A model generated the notes under the pieces. That model saw only the letters and a program-made list of their open reading frames with translations. It made no database searches and was not told where the DNA came from. A DNA stretch of 64,000 nucleotides from NCBI GenBank assembly GCA_963823505.1, contig CAWGLY010000008.1, positions 1 through 64,000 on the forward strand. The letters run 5' to 3'. This document shows positions 34,032 to 43,101 of the stretch, piece after piece (position 1 is the stretch's first letter; each line of letters opens with the position of its first letter). This stretch comes from DATHZQ01 sp963823505 (GTDB lineage Bacteria > Actinomycetota > Acidimicrobiia > Spongiisociales > UBA5794). The position numbers and the translations under genes are program-made.

Positions 34032-35057
34032 TCACTCGACCGGACGCGGCGGGGGCCCGGTGGTCGAGCCGACGATCAGGCGCGGAGCGATGACCTCGTG
34101 TTTGGCCTTGGTCCTGCCGCCTTCGATGCGCTCCAGGAGGAGCTGCATCGCCCGCTGGCCCAGCTCTGCGGCAGGTTGTGCCACCGTGGTGAGGTCGATG
34201 CGTCCGATTCGGGACAGGGAGAGGCCGTCGTAACCCGTGAGCGAGATGTCCCCCGGCACATCGAGCCCGGCTGCGTCGAGTGCGGCCAGAGCTCCGAATG
34301 CGCTGTAGTCGTTGGCACCCAGCACGGCGGTAGGAAGGTCACTCTCTGCGAGGATCGACTGCATCGCCGTACGGCCGCCGTGTTCGGTGAACGCTCCCTC
34401 GACGATACGGATCTGGTCTCCCAGCCCCGCCTTCCGCATGCCGTGCTCGTAGCCGAGGCGCCGACCCGCCGCCCCCGCGGCCTCGCCGGCCGAGATGAGG
34501 GTGATCTTCCGGTGGCCGAGGCCGACAAGATGGTCGACGAGAGCCGTGGCCCCTGCCTCGTCGTCGTCGCTGACCGCATCGAGGAACGGGAGGTCTGTGT
34601 GGCGTGAGGCCATGACGACGGGAACGGCCATTGCGGCGGATCGGAACGCTTCAACGTCCGACACCGATCCCAGCAGCACCAGGCCGTCCACCCGCAGCTC
34701 CAGCAGGGTGTCGACTGCCAGCGATTCTCGCCCGGCATCGAGGAAACCCGAGCTGAACATGACGCGGTAGCCCTTGGCGACGGCGATCTCTTCGATCCCG
34801 TCGGCAACGTCCGCAAAGAAGGGGTTGTGCAGGTCGGAGAGCACACACCCAAAGACCCCCGAGCGGCGGCGCACCAGGCTTCGTGCGACGGCGTTGGGGC
34901 GGTAGCCGAGCTTCTCAGCGGCGGCGAGGACGGCAGAACGTCTGTCGTCGCTGACCTTGGGAGAACCTCGCATCACCAACGAGACCAGCGACTTCGAGAC
35001 GCCGGCCTCCCGGGCAACATCGTGGATAGTCGGGTGTTTCCCGCCCTGGCCGGCCAT
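34032..35057 (-). CDS. LacI-family transcriptional repressor of the iol region
   Basis: A 341-residue DNA-binding regulator. The N-terminal LacI HTH (TIHDVAREAGVSKSLVSLVM, residues 10-29) is followed by the hinge helix PNAVARSLVRRRS, where the hinge contacts the centre of the operator. The C-terminal periplasmic-binding-like sensor domain (about 65-335) would bind a sugar or cyclitol. A TGGAACGTTCC palindrome lies at its own promoter (35084-35097), and five similar sites occur in the neighbourhood, so autoregulation and control of the iol operons are strongly suggested. The inducer is probably inositol or an intermediate. Confidence 0.93.
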   Translation of the reverse strand: MAGQGGKHPTIHDVAREAGVSKSLVSLVMRGSPKVSDDRRSAVLAAAEKLGYRPNAVARSLVRRRSGVFGCVLSDLHNPFFADVADGIEEIAVAKGYRVMFSSGFLDAGRESLAVDTLLELRVDGLVLLGSVSDVEAFRSAAMAVPVVMASRHTDLPFLDAVSDDDEAGATALVDHLVGLGHRKITLISAGEAAGAAGRRLGYEHGMRKAGLGDQIRIVEGAFTEHGGRTAMQSILAESDLPTAVLGANDYSAFGALAALDAAGLDVPGDISLTGYDGLSLSRIGRIDLTTVAQPAAELGQRAMQLLLERIEGGRTKAKHEVIAPRLIVGSTTGPPPRPVE

Positions 35058-35083
35058 GTCACTCTGAACCTACCAGGCGGGCA

Positions 35084-35097
35084 TTGGAACGTTCCCA
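35084..35097. promoter_or_regulatory. LacI operator at the repressor promoter
   Basis: TTGGAACGTTCCCA, 27 bp upstream of the repressor ATG (minus strand). A TAGGTT that could serve as -10 follows at 11 bp on the minus strand, similar to the spacing at the other sites. Confidence 0.75.
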
Positions 35098-35106
35098 GGC
35101 CCAAGC

Positions 35107-36081
35107 TCAGTAGGTCAGGTACCAGTGGTGGTCGGGCTCGGGCAGCTCGGTTCGGGCCGCCCAATCCCTGCCGTGGGTGCGGGCTGTGGCCGCCAGCTCT
35201 CTGAAGCGGGGTCGGGCGGTTTGCTCGATCATTGCTCCACGATCTGCCGCAGGCGCCGTCACCACGTCCTTCCACAACGCTCGGCCGACCATGAACCCTG
35301 ATGCGCCGGCCTTGCAGGCGATCTCGACCTGCTCGAGGAAGAGCTCGTACGGGTCGCCGCCTGAGAGCAACGCCCACGGGACGCTCGATGCCTCGTCCAG
35401 CTCGGCGCATGCCTCCGCCCACAGACCACGATCGGGTTCGTGGCGGGTATCGACGGGGAACTGCACCTTGAGTACATCCGGGCCCAACGCTCCGAGACGG
35501 CGCACCGTCTCGACCACGATCGACCTGCGCTTGGCGACAAACGCCGGGTCGTCCGTAGTGGTCCCCTGTTCGATGGCATAGGCCAGCGGCTCGAGGAACA
35601 GTGCGATGTCGTGGCGTGCGCAGTCGGAGATGACGGAGGAGATCATGCGATCTTGCGCATCGGAAACCTCGGTGTCGGGTCGGTATAGGACGAGCAGCTT
35701 GATACCCGACGCCCCCAACCGTTTCGCTTTTTCGACACTCCAGCCATCGAGCAACGAGGTCTGGCGAGCGGTCGGATCGCCCAGATAACCCTGCGCTTCG
35801 AGTGCGGCGAGGAAGCCGACGGAACCAGGGAGCGCCCGTTGGGCGACGGCTTGGGCGGCGCTGTACTCGGGGTCGAGCATCACGGCGGTCGCCTCGTGCC
35901 CCAGAGCCCTGAGGAGTGACAGTTTTGTGTTGGTGAGCTCTTCCGCTGCCAGGCCATGCGGATCGGCCGGATCGAGCACCACCCGCATCGAGTCCCGGTG
36001 ATCGATGGCCAGGATGGTGAAGATCCCTTCCGGGGTCGAGGTGGCAGTCAACCCCCTGATCTTTCCCTCGGTGAGCGGCAT
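35107..36081 (-). CDS. LacD-type class I aldolase, probable IolJ substitute
   Basis: A 324-residue Schiff-base aldolase of the tagatose-1,6-bisphosphate aldolase (LacD) family. The opening EGIFTILAIDHRDSMR, the KLLVLYRPD strand and the DVLKVQFPVD strand with Lys205 are typical; Lys205 is also the numbered Schiff-base lysine in LacD enzymes. Its ATG overlaps the stop of iolC by one base (TGATG), so it is translated with the kinase that makes 2-deoxy-5-keto-gluconate 6-phosphate. I infer that it cleaves that product to malonate semialdehyde and dihydroxyacetone phosphate in place of IolJ. Confidence 0.85.
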   Translation of the reverse strand: MPLTEGKIRGLTATSTPEGIFTILAIDHRDSMRVVLDPADPHGLAAEELTNTKLSLLRALGHEATAVMLDPEYSAAQAVAQRALPGSVGFLAALEAQGYLGDPTARQTSLLDGWSVEKAKRLGASGIKLLVLYRPDTEVSDAQDRMISSVISDCARHDIALFLEPLAYAIEQGTTTDDPAFVAKRRSIVVETVRRLGALGPDVLKVQFPVDTRHEPDRGLWAEACAELDEASSVPWALLSGGDPYELFLEQVEIACKAGASGFMVGRALWKDVVTAPAADRGAMIEQTARPRFRELAATARTHGRDWAARTELPEPDHHWYLTY

Positions 36082-37085
36082 CACAGGCCTCCGTGGTCTT
36101 CCGCAAACGCCATGACTTCGGCCTCGGTAGGGAACGCCGCGGAACAACCGTGGCGAGTGACCTCGATCGCACCGCACGCGTTGGCGAATCGCGCCGCCCT
36201 CCGCCACTCCCACCCAGCCAGGTGGCTGCGGATCAGCCCTGAGGCGAACGCATCGCCGGCCCCGACGGTGTTGACCACGTCGACGGGGAAGCTGGGAACG
36301 TCGAGCCTTGCGCCGCCGTGGAGGATGGAGACGCCGCGGGCACCGCGCTTGAGCGCCACGGCCGTGACTCCCTGATCCAGGAGGCCGGACACTCGATCGT
36401 CCAGCGTCGCATGGTCGGCTGCAGGGACGGCAGCACCCGCCATCACGGCCTCCGGCTCCGGCATCAACGCAGCGTAGAACTCCTCCTCGGTCCCGATCGC
36501 GATGTCGACGAGGGGCAGCACCGACCGCATGGTGATGCCGAACGCGCGGGGATGCGACCAGTCCGTGGGTCGCAGGTCGAGGTCGATGAACGACGTCAGC
36601 CCCAGCGCCCGTGCCTGTTCCGTTGCGTACCGCGTCGCATCGGCGCACGTGCCGCGGCTGTAGGCGTTGCCGCTGAGTTGCATCGCTCGCACCTCTGCCA
36701 AGGGGACCGCATCCACGTCGTCGACTGTCAGGTGGATATCGGCCGGGTCCTCGCGGTAGAACGACAGCGGGAAGTGGGAGGGGGGTTCGACGCCCAGCAG
36801 GGCCAGTGAGGTCAGCTTTCCCGGCTTGCGGGCGACGAAGTCGGTCACGACACCCTCGTCCCTGAAGTAGCGAAGTACGAAGTCGCCCACCCTGTCGTCG
36901 CCGACGGCCGTCAGCGCGATGGACCGGAGCCCGAGCCGGCTCGTGGCGATGGCGATGTTGGACGGGCTGCCCCCGACCATCGCATCAAATCCGGTGATGT
37001 CGGCAAAGGGCGCTCCCACGTCCTGGGAGTAGAGATCCATGTTCACCCTGCCGACCGTGACCAGGTCGTAGGCGGGCTCGCTCAC
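36081..37085 (-). CDS. iolC: 5-dehydro-2-deoxygluconokinase
   Basis: A 334-residue PfkB-family kinase that phosphorylates 2-deoxy-5-keto-D-gluconate. It has the family start YDLVTVGRVNMDLYSQD, the substrate loop MVGGSPSNIAIATSRLG, and the C-terminal anion-hole and base motif NTVGAGDAFASG with the catalytic Asp. The N-terminal 'GRVNMDLY' and 'GGSPSNIA' pattern is that of IolC rather than ribokinase. An operator sits 86 bp upstream at 37171, and the aldolase gene overlaps its stop. Confidence 0.93.
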   Translation of the reverse strand: MSEPAYDLVTVGRVNMDLYSQDVGAPFADITGFDAMVGGSPSNIAIATSRLGLRSIALTAVGDDRVGDFVLRYFRDEGVVTDFVARKPGKLTSLALLGVEPPSHFPLSFYREDPADIHLTVDDVDAVPLAEVRAMQLSGNAYSRGTCADATRYATEQARALGLTSFIDLDLRPTDWSHPRAFGITMRSVLPLVDIAIGTEEEFYAALMPEPEAVMAGAAVPAADHATLDDRVSGLLDQGVTAVALKRGARGVSILHGGARLDVPSFPVDVVNTVGAGDAFASGLIRSHLAGWEWRRAARFANACGAIEVTRHGCSAAFPTEAEVMAFAEDHGGL

Positions 37086-37156
37086 GAGCGCACCTCGTTG
37101 TCACAATGCCCCATGTCGCTCCTCGCCGGGGGGTCGGGGTGGTGCCGGTGCCGCCG

Positions 37157-37187
37157 AGTATATTGGCTCGTGTTGGAACGTTCCACA
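37157..37187 (-). promoter_or_regulatory. iolC promoter with LacI operator
   Basis: The palindrome TGTTGGAACGTTCCACA (37171-37187) is followed on the minus strand, after 10 bp, by TATACT (37157-37162), a good -10. The operator therefore covers the -35 region, a layout suited to repression. Confidence 0.75.
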
Positions 37188-37265
37188 GGCTCACGGGGAG
37201 CAGGGTCACGAGGATCTTGGCTCGGGTGCTCGCCGCCGGGGCGGTCGTCCTGGTGGCATGACGGA

Positions 37266-38039
37266 TCAGTCGAGAGGGGGCACCTTGGCGGCGGCTTGGC
37301 CGAGGGCCTCTGGTCCCAGCGCGAGGTATCCCCCGTCGACGACCAAGTTGCTCCCGGTCACGAAGGACGCATTGTCCGAGGCGAGGAACATGATGGCGTC
37401 GGCGATCTCGCCCGGGTCGGCCATGCGGCCCAGCGGCTGAAACTCGGCAGCAAATGCATCGGCCCGTTCCCTACTGCCGTAGCGCTGTTCGATGTTGTGG
37501 CTCCATGTCCACCCGGGAGAAAGGGCGTTGACGCGGATCCCTCGTGTGGCGAGCTGCTGCGCACCGGTCTTGGCGAGCATCAGGAGAGCCGCCTTGGTGA
37601 CGTTGTACACCATGCGGTTGGGTTGCGAAGCGCTACCGCTGACCGACGCCACGTACACGATCGACGAGCCAGGTGCGAGATGGGGAGTCGCCATCGCGGT
37701 GAGCCGGGCGGCAGCGACCATGTTGATGTCGAGGGCGCGGTGCCACAGCTCGCGGGATGTGTCGTACTGCTCGTCCTCGAACGTTGCCGGACCGGTGACG
37801 ACGACATCGAGCCGGCCGAACTCGCCGACGGCTCGCGACACCAGCCCGGCCAGGTACTCGTCGCTGCGGACGTCCCCCGCGAGATAGCGCCCGGCGTCTC
37901 CGACGGCGTCTGCGATCGCGCCATCGGTGCCGGGCTTGAGATCGCCGATCACGATGCTGCCGCCGTCGGCTACCCACCTTCGGGCGAACTCGACCCCGAT
38001 GAGCGACGCTCCGCCGGTCATCAGCGCTACGCGCCTCAT
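37266..38039 (-). CDS. SDR-family oxidoreductase in the iol operon
   Basis: A 257-residue classical short-chain dehydrogenase. The cofactor loop is TGGASLIGVEFA (a TGxxxxxG variant), DVRSDE marks the adenine-binding Asp, the catalytic Ser is in YVASVSGS and the Tyr-x-x-x-Lys is YNVTK. The C-terminal PLGRMADPGEIADAIMFLAS is typical of 3-oxoacyl reductase/sugar dehydrogenase-like members. It is the last gene of the operon that begins at 42115. An unusual sugar or cyclitol oxidation is likely; the substrate is unknown. Confidence 0.88.
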   Translation of the reverse strand: MRRVALMTGGASLIGVEFARRWVADGGSIVIGDLKPGTDGAIADAVGDAGRYLAGDVRSDEYLAGLVSRAVGEFGRLDVVVTGPATFEDEQYDTSRELWHRALDINMVAAARLTAMATPHLAPGSSIVYVASVSGSASQPNRMVYNVTKAALLMLAKTGAQQLATRGIRVNALSPGWTWSHNIEQRYGSRERADAFAAEFQPLGRMADPGEIADAIMFLASDNASFVTGSNLVVDGGYLALGPEALGQAAAKVPPLD

Positions 38040-38061
38040 GAACGTGAAGGCCTCGACACGG

Positions 38062-39906
38062 CTACACCCCCACCCGCTGGTGCTTCTTCTCCGCTTCCCA
38101 TTCGCCGCGAGCGAGCCGCACCTGCTCCCGGTCGCTGACCTCGGGAATCCCTACTTCCCACCATGCGCCGCCTTCGGTCCACGTGTACTCGTCGATGTCC
38201 ATGACGATCACGTAGCTGCGGTCTGCGGCCTTGGCGCGATCCCATGCGGCGGGGAGATCCTCCAGTCGTTCGACCTTCTCGGCCAGCGCACCCATCGACT
38301 CTGCATGCTTGACGAAATCGACGTGGAAGTACCGCTCGTGGCGAGCAGTGCGGAGCAGGTTGTTGAACTCGGCGCCCCCGGTGTTCACCTGGAGGCGGTT
38401 GATGACGGCGAAGCCACCGTTGTCCAAGACCATGAAGATGACCTTGTGGCCCGTCATGACCGTCGAGTAGATGTCGGAGTTCATCATGAGGTAGGAACCG
38501 TCGCCGACCCAGGCGATGACGTCTCCTTCACCACGGGCCATCTTTGCTCCCCAGGCGCCTGCGATCTCGTAGCCCATGGTCGAGTAGCCGTACTCGGAGT
38601 CGAACGACCCCACCGACTTGGACCGCCAGCCCATCGTGAGCTCACCGGGAAGTCCCCCGGCGGCCGAGAGGCAGTAGTCGTCCGGTGCGCAGATCTCGTT
38701 GATCTTCTGGATGACCTGGGCGTAGGCCGGCGCTCCGTCCATCGTGCGGTCCTGCCACGAATCGAGGTACCCGTGCCATTCGCCGATCTGCGTCTGAGCA
38801 AAGCCGAGCCAATCGGCTGGAGCGGCGTAGTCGCCGATGGCCTCGTCCAACGCCTCGATCGCGATCTTGGCGTCCGCGATGACGGGCTGGGCCTGCTGCT
38901 TGTGGGCATCCCAGCGGGCGGTGTTGATGGCGATGAAGCGCACCTGCGGGTTCTTGAACAATGCCCAGGATCCGGTGGTGAAGTCTTGGAGACGAGAGCC
39001 GATGGCCACAACCACGTCGGCATCCTCGGCTACGGCGTTGGCGGCGGTTGAGCCGGTGACGCCGATGGGGCCGGCATAGTTGGGATGGTCGTGGAGCAGC
39101 GTCGCCTTTCCTGCAACGGTCTCCACGACGGGGATGCCGTGTCGTTCGGCGAAACTCGTGACCTCGGCGACGGCGCCGGAGTAGTGAACTCCACCGCCCG
39201 CAATGATCAGCGGCTTGGTTGCGCCCCCGACGAGGGTCGCAGCTGCGGCGATGTCACGGGCGTCGGGCCCCGGCCGCCGGATGTAGTGCACCCGGCGGGC
39301 GAAGAACTCGGAGGGATAGTCGTAAGCCTCTGCCTGGATGTCCTGAGGCAGGGCGAAGAAGGCCGGCCCTCGGGTTGCCGGATCAAGCATCACCGCGAGG
39401 GCTTGCGGCAGTGACTGGATGATCTGCTCCGGCCGGCTGATCCGATCCCAATACCTCGTGACCGGTTTGAACGTGTCGCAGACGGTGATGGTTGGGTTGG
39501 TGAAGCTCTCGACCTGCTGGAGCACCGGGTCGACGATGCGATGCTGGAAAGTGTCCCCCGAGAAGAGCAGCACGGGGATGCGGTTGGCGTGGGCTACGGC
39601 GGCGGCCGTCACCATGTTGGTCGACCCCGGTCCGATCGAAGAGGTGGCGATCATGATGCGACGCCCCCGCATCGCCTTGCCGTAGGCAACTGCGGCCAGC
39701 GCCATCGATTGCTCGTTGTGCCCCCGCCAGGTGGGCAACTCGTCCTGCACGGGCTGCAGCGCTTCCGCCAGGCACGTGACGTTGCCGTGGCCGAAGATGC
39801 CGAACGCTCCTGCGAACACCGGGACCTCGTCGCCTTCAACGACGGTGTATTGGGCGATGAGCCATTTCACGATGGCCTGGGCGGTGGTCAATCGGATCGT
39901 GTCCAT
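38062..39906 (-). CDS. iolD: 3D-(3,5/4)-trihydroxycyclohexane-1,2-dione hydrolase
   Basis: A 614-residue thiamine-diphosphate enzyme that opens the cyclohexane ring of the diketo intermediate to give 5-deoxy-glucuronate. It has the N-terminal Pyr-domain stretch GIFGHGNVTCLAEAL and RGHNEQSMALAAVAYGKA (catalytic Glu and partners), a central domain, and the C-terminal ThDP motif WVGDGSYLMMNSD (GDG...N). The C-terminal VEVSDREQVR-like end (IPEVSDREQVRLAR) is specific to IolD. The frame is open upstream, but only ATG 39906 gives the family's MDTIRLTTAQA start. Confidence 0.96.
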   Translation of the reverse strand: MDTIRLTTAQAIVKWLIAQYTVVEGDEVPVFAGAFGIFGHGNVTCLAEALQPVQDELPTWRGHNEQSMALAAVAYGKAMRGRRIMIATSSIGPGSTNMVTAAAVAHANRIPVLLFSGDTFQHRIVDPVLQQVESFTNPTITVCDTFKPVTRYWDRISRPEQIIQSLPQALAVMLDPATRGPAFFALPQDIQAEAYDYPSEFFARRVHYIRRPGPDARDIAAAATLVGGATKPLIIAGGGVHYSGAVAEVTSFAERHGIPVVETVAGKATLLHDHPNYAGPIGVTGSTAANAVAEDADVVVAIGSRLQDFTTGSWALFKNPQVRFIAINTARWDAHKQQAQPVIADAKIAIEALDEAIGDYAAPADWLGFAQTQIGEWHGYLDSWQDRTMDGAPAYAQVIQKINEICAPDDYCLSAAGGLPGELTMGWRSKSVGSFDSEYGYSTMGYEIAGAWGAKMARGEGDVIAWVGDGSYLMMNSDIYSTVMTGHKVIFMVLDNGGFAVINRLQVNTGGAEFNNLLRTARHERYFHVDFVKHAESMGALAEKVERLEDLPAAWDRAKAADRSYVIVMDIDEYTWTEGGAWWEVGIPEVSDREQVRLARGEWEAEKKHQRVGV

Positions 39907-39950
39907 GGTGCTCCCTCGGTTTCCGTCCGGTGTCTCCTGGTGGTCTCGTC

Positions 39951-41126
39951 TCAGTCGATGCGCAGGCTCGTCACCGGCTCCCAGGCTTCGCTCTCCCATG
40001 ATCGGATCATCGCCGCGGCGACGCCGGCGTTCGCCAGGGCAGCGTCGAATCCGGGGGAATGGGGGCGAAGGGCAACGACCGACTTCAGGTACTCCAACGC
40101 CTCGATGATCTTCATGTCCTCGTAGCCGATCGAGTTGCCCCCACCGGGGACGATGTGGCCCTGGTGGGGGAACGCATCGCCGCCGAGGACCTCGACAAAC
40201 CCGTCGTTGTGCTGCTCTTCGGGGAGATACAGCTGGAGCTGGTTCAGCTTCTCGTGATCCCAAGAAGCGGCGCCGTGCGACCCGTTCAACTCGTAGGCCA
40301 TGGAGCTCTGCGGGCCGAAGATCGAGCGGTCGGCTTCGAGCGTCCCGCGCACCCCGTTGGCGAACTCGACGAGGGCACCCACGTAGTCTTCGTTGGTCAC
40401 GGTGCCGGTGGGGTCGTCCGGAGCACCTCGCTCGTAGTGAGTGCCCGCGCCCGGTTTCGGCAGGGGCCGTTCCTTGACGAAGATCTCCTTGACCGACACG
40501 ACCTTGGTGATCGGCCCGCAAAGGTGCTGGGCCATGTCGATTGCATGCGACATGATGTCGCTCAGTGCGCCGTATCCGGCTTCGTCCTGGAGGAATCGCC
40601 ACGACAGCAGACCCAACCGGTCCCTTCCGTACATCGAGAAGAACCGGCCCCGATAGTGGGTCAGCTCGCCGAATCGTCCCTCGTCGATGAGCTGCTTGGT
40701 GTACTGGACCATGGGTGCCCAGCGGTAGTTGTAGCCGCACCCCGTGATGATGCCCGCTCTTCGAGCCGCGGCTTCGATGGCAGCCGTGGCTCGGGGGTCG
40801 ATGCCGACGGGCTTCTCGCAGAAAATGTGCTTTCCTGCGGCCGCTGCTGCTTCTGCGATCTCCTGGTGCAGGCCGTTCGGCGCCGTGATGTCGATGACGT
40901 CGATGTCGTCCCGATCGAGCAGTTCACGCCAGTCCTGCGTGCCGTGGGCAAAGCCGAAGTTGGCGGTGGCCAGCGTGATTCGAGCGGGGTCCGTGTCGGC
41001 AACCGCAATCAGGCGGGGCTGGATGCCTGCGTCAGGGAAGTAGACCGGGATGTTCCTGTACGAGCGGGAATGAGCCTGGCCCATCCACCCGAAGCCGACG
41101 ACGCCGATGCCGATCGGAACGCTCAT
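39951..41126 (-). CDS. Gfo/Idh/MocA-family dehydrogenase (inositol dehydrogenase-like)
   Basis: A 391-residue NAD(P)-dependent oxidoreductase. The Rossmann start is IGVVGFGWMGQAHSRSY and the conserved CEKPVGIDP strand carries the catalytic Lys. GCGYNYRWAP, HAIDMAQHLCG (catalytic Asp/His helix) and the late NEDYVGALVEFANGVRGTLEADR are typical of sugar and cyclitol dehydrogenases. It overlaps the upstream dehydrogenase stop by ATGA, indicating translational coupling. It is distinct from the iolG-like gene at 43989, so the region carries two such enzymes, perhaps for two stereoisomers. Confidence 0.87.
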   Translation of the reverse strand: MSVPIGIGVVGFGWMGQAHSRSYRNIPVYFPDAGIQPRLIAVADTDPARITLATANFGFAHGTQDWRELLDRDDIDVIDITAPNGLHQEIAEAAAAAGKHIFCEKPVGIDPRATAAIEAAARRAGIITGCGYNYRWAPMVQYTKQLIDEGRFGELTHYRGRFFSMYGRDRLGLLSWRFLQDEAGYGALSDIMSHAIDMAQHLCGPITKVVSVKEIFVKERPLPKPGAGTHYERGAPDDPTGTVTNEDYVGALVEFANGVRGTLEADRSIFGPQSSMAYELNGSHGAASWDHEKLNQLQLYLPEEQHNDGFVEVLGGDAFPHQGHIVPGGGNSIGYEDMKIIEALEYLKSVVALRPHSPGFDAALANAGVAAAMIRSWESEAWEPVTSLRID

Positions 41127-42115
41127 GATGCACGCTCGTCGTTGCGGCGGGCCATGACTTTGTCCCACACCTCGGGGTTCACGAGGTGGGCCGGCAGTTT
41201 GCCGTTGACGACATCGACCACTTGGGCAAGGGCGATGCGGAAGATGCGCCGCTTGCCTTCGTGGGTCCCCGATGCGACGTGGGGCGTCACCACGACGTTG
41301 TCCCTGTGGAGGAGTGGATCGTCCTGACCGAGAGGCTCGGGATCGGTGACGTCGAGACCGGCTCCATGGAGGCGGCCACCGTCGACGGCCTCGAGCAGGG
41401 CTCCGTGGTCGACCAGCCCACCCCTAGCGGTGTTGATGAAGATCGCTCCAGGTTTCATGGAGGCGAAGGCTGCGGCGTCGAACATCCCTCGGGTGTCCTC
41501 ACCGAGGGGGACGTGAGCAGAGACCACGTCGGCGGTTGCGAGGAGGTCGTCGAAGTCGGCGACGGAGGTGACCGAGTGGGGGACACCGTCCGGGTCGAGA
41601 TACGGATCATGGATGGACACACTCATGCCGAGCCCGAGTGCTGCACCCGCCACCCTCCGGGCGATCCGGCCGAAGCCGACCAGACCGAGGGTCTTCCCGT
41701 CGAGCTCGATGGCCGCGTGGTTGGCGTAGTAGTTGCCCTTCCCGGCACCCAGCTCCGCTTCGCTCCGCTTGATGCTCTTGGCCACGGCGAGCATGAGGGC
41801 AATGGCGTGCTCCGCAGTCGAAACCGTTGGCCCGTCCGGGGTGTTGCACACTGCGATGCCGCGGGTCGTCGCCTCGGCGATGTCGACGGTGTCGACGCCG
41901 ATGCCGGTGCGGGCTATGACCAGCAGCGACGGGGCGTGATCCATCAGCTCTGCGTCGTAGCGCAGCGCTCCAGCCATGGCGCCTTCGGCGTCCTCGATTC
42001 CTGCGAGGGGCCGGCCGTCGGTCCCCGGTCCGACGACTCGCACGGCCGCTTCGACCTCGTGGAGGAGGTCGGGGAGGATGTCACGTTCGAACCACACAGG
42101 ACGTCGCTCACTCAC
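41123..42115 (-). CDS. D-isomer-specific 2-hydroxyacid dehydrogenase (phosphoglycerate dehydrogenase-like)
   Basis: A 330-residue NAD-dependent dehydrogenase heading the operon with the Gfo/Idh gene, iolD and the SDR. TGIGVDTVDIAEA, the cofactor loop GLVGFGRIARRVA, the catalytic Arg in INTARGGLVDHG, the Glu in LDVTDPEP and the His in TPHVASGT are all present. Such enzymes are not part of the textbook inositol route, so it may oxidise or reduce a side product. A local operator lies 49 bp upstream of its ATG. Confidence 0.88.
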   Translation of the reverse strand: MSERRPVWFERDILPDLLHEVEAAVRVVGPGTDGRPLAGIEDAEGAMAGALRYDAELMDHAPSLLVIARTGIGVDTVDIAEATTRGIAVCNTPDGPTVSTAEHAIALMLAVAKSIKRSEAELGAGKGNYYANHAAIELDGKTLGLVGFGRIARRVAGAALGLGMSVSIHDPYLDPDGVPHSVTSVADFDDLLATADVVSAHVPLGEDTRGMFDAAAFASMKPGAIFINTARGGLVDHGALLEAVDGGRLHGAGLDVTDPEPLGQDDPLLHRDNVVVTPHVASGTHEGKRRIFRIALAQVVDVVNGKLPAHLVNPEVWDKVMARRNDERAS

Positions 42116-42148
42116 GCCGTCCTCCTTGCTCGTCAGGCCATGGATGGC

Positions 42149-42181
42149 GATGTTACCCGTCAGACTTGGAACGTTCCAGAG
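42149..42181 (-). promoter_or_regulatory. Promoter and LacI operator of the iolD operon
   Basis: CTTGGAACGTTCCAGAG (42165-42181) is followed on the minus strand after 10 bp by TAACAT, a plausible -10. The spacing equals that at the iolC promoter. Confidence 0.75.
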
Positions 42182-42208
42182 CCCAGTGGGCCCGGCCCTT
42201 GAGGAGTC

Positions 42209-43084
42209 TCAGCCGGCGAAGACGGCGTCGGCGAGTCCGGACACCCCGACGTCCAAGGCGAACAGGCCGCCTGCCTTGTCCTGGCCTTCGGGCGGCGGGC
42301 GCGACCCCCCGGTGCTGATCGACGTGATGAACAGCGTGCCCAGATCCGGACCACCGAAGGCCGGCATCGTTGGCGCCGCCACGGGCAGTTCCACGATGCG
42401 GTCGACCTCGCCGAGTGGGGTGAGACGGGCGACTGCCCATCCCCACACACACGCTATCCAGTAGCACCCGTCTGCATCGACGCAGCCGCCGTCAGGACCA
42501 CCCGGCAGGTCGGTGAAGTCGGTGAATACCCGCTCGTTGTGCGGTGTTCCCGTGTCCTGGTCGTAGTCGTACGCCCAGACGGTGGATCGGAGTGAGTCGG
42601 CGAAGTACATCGTTGCGCCGTCGGGTGAGAAGGCGAGCCCGTTCGACACGCCGATGTCCGATCGAGTCGATGTCGTGGCGCCTTCGGGGTCGAGACGGTG
42701 GAGCCGGCCTGTGTAGCGCTCCTCCGAGACGTCTTCGAACATACTCCCGACCCAGAACCGGCCGTCCCTGTCGGTGCGGCCGTCGTTGAGGCGGTTGCCG
42801 GTGGCTGCGGCCTCGAGGGACAGCCAGGGCGTCCACGTGACGGCGTCGAAATCGAACCGCCCCATCTCATGTTCCATCGCCACGAGCATGATGCCGGGCG
42901 CGGAGGTGACGGCGAGGGACCCCGGGCGGCCGGGCGTGCCTCTGGTCTCGTCGATGCCCGTGGCCGGGTCGTAGCGGTGGATCACCTTGCCGGCGATGTC
43001 CACCCAATACAGCCGCTGCTCGGCTTGGCTCCACACCGGGCATTCGCCGAGCTGGGCTGCCGCAGGGACCAGGCACTCGATCAT
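42209..43084 (-). CDS. SMP-30/gluconolactonase-family lactonase
   Basis: A 291-residue six-bladed beta-propeller hydrolase. LGECPVWSQAEQRLYWVDI with the metal-ligand Glu, NRLNDGRTDRDGRFWVGSM with the Asn/Asp metal site, and the SNGLAFSPDG blade with the conserved Asn are SMP-30 signatures. FGGPDLGTLFITS closes the fold. It would open a sugar or cyclitol-derived lactone with a divalent cation. It is the last gene of the iolG-iolE operon. The substrate could be a lactone formed by one of the dehydrogenases nearby. Confidence 0.9.
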   Translation of the reverse strand: MIECLVPAAAQLGECPVWSQAEQRLYWVDIAGKVIHRYDPATGIDETRGTPGRPGSLAVTSAPGIMLVAMEHEMGRFDFDAVTWTPWLSLEAAATGNRLNDGRTDRDGRFWVGSMFEDVSEERYTGRLHRLDPEGATTSTRSDIGVSNGLAFSPDGATMYFADSLRSTVWAYDYDQDTGTPHNERVFTDFTDLPGGPDGGCVDADGCYWIACVWGWAVARLTPLGEVDRIVELPVAAPTMPAFGGPDLGTLFITSISTGGSRPPPEGQDKAGGLFALDVGVSGLADAVFAG

Positions 43085-43101
43085 CGCTGTGCCCTCTCTG
43101 C

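Noticed and set aside
39907..40740. 278-codon extension upstream of iolD
   Set aside because: It overlaps the Gfo/Idh gene in another frame and IolD proteins do not have such an extension.
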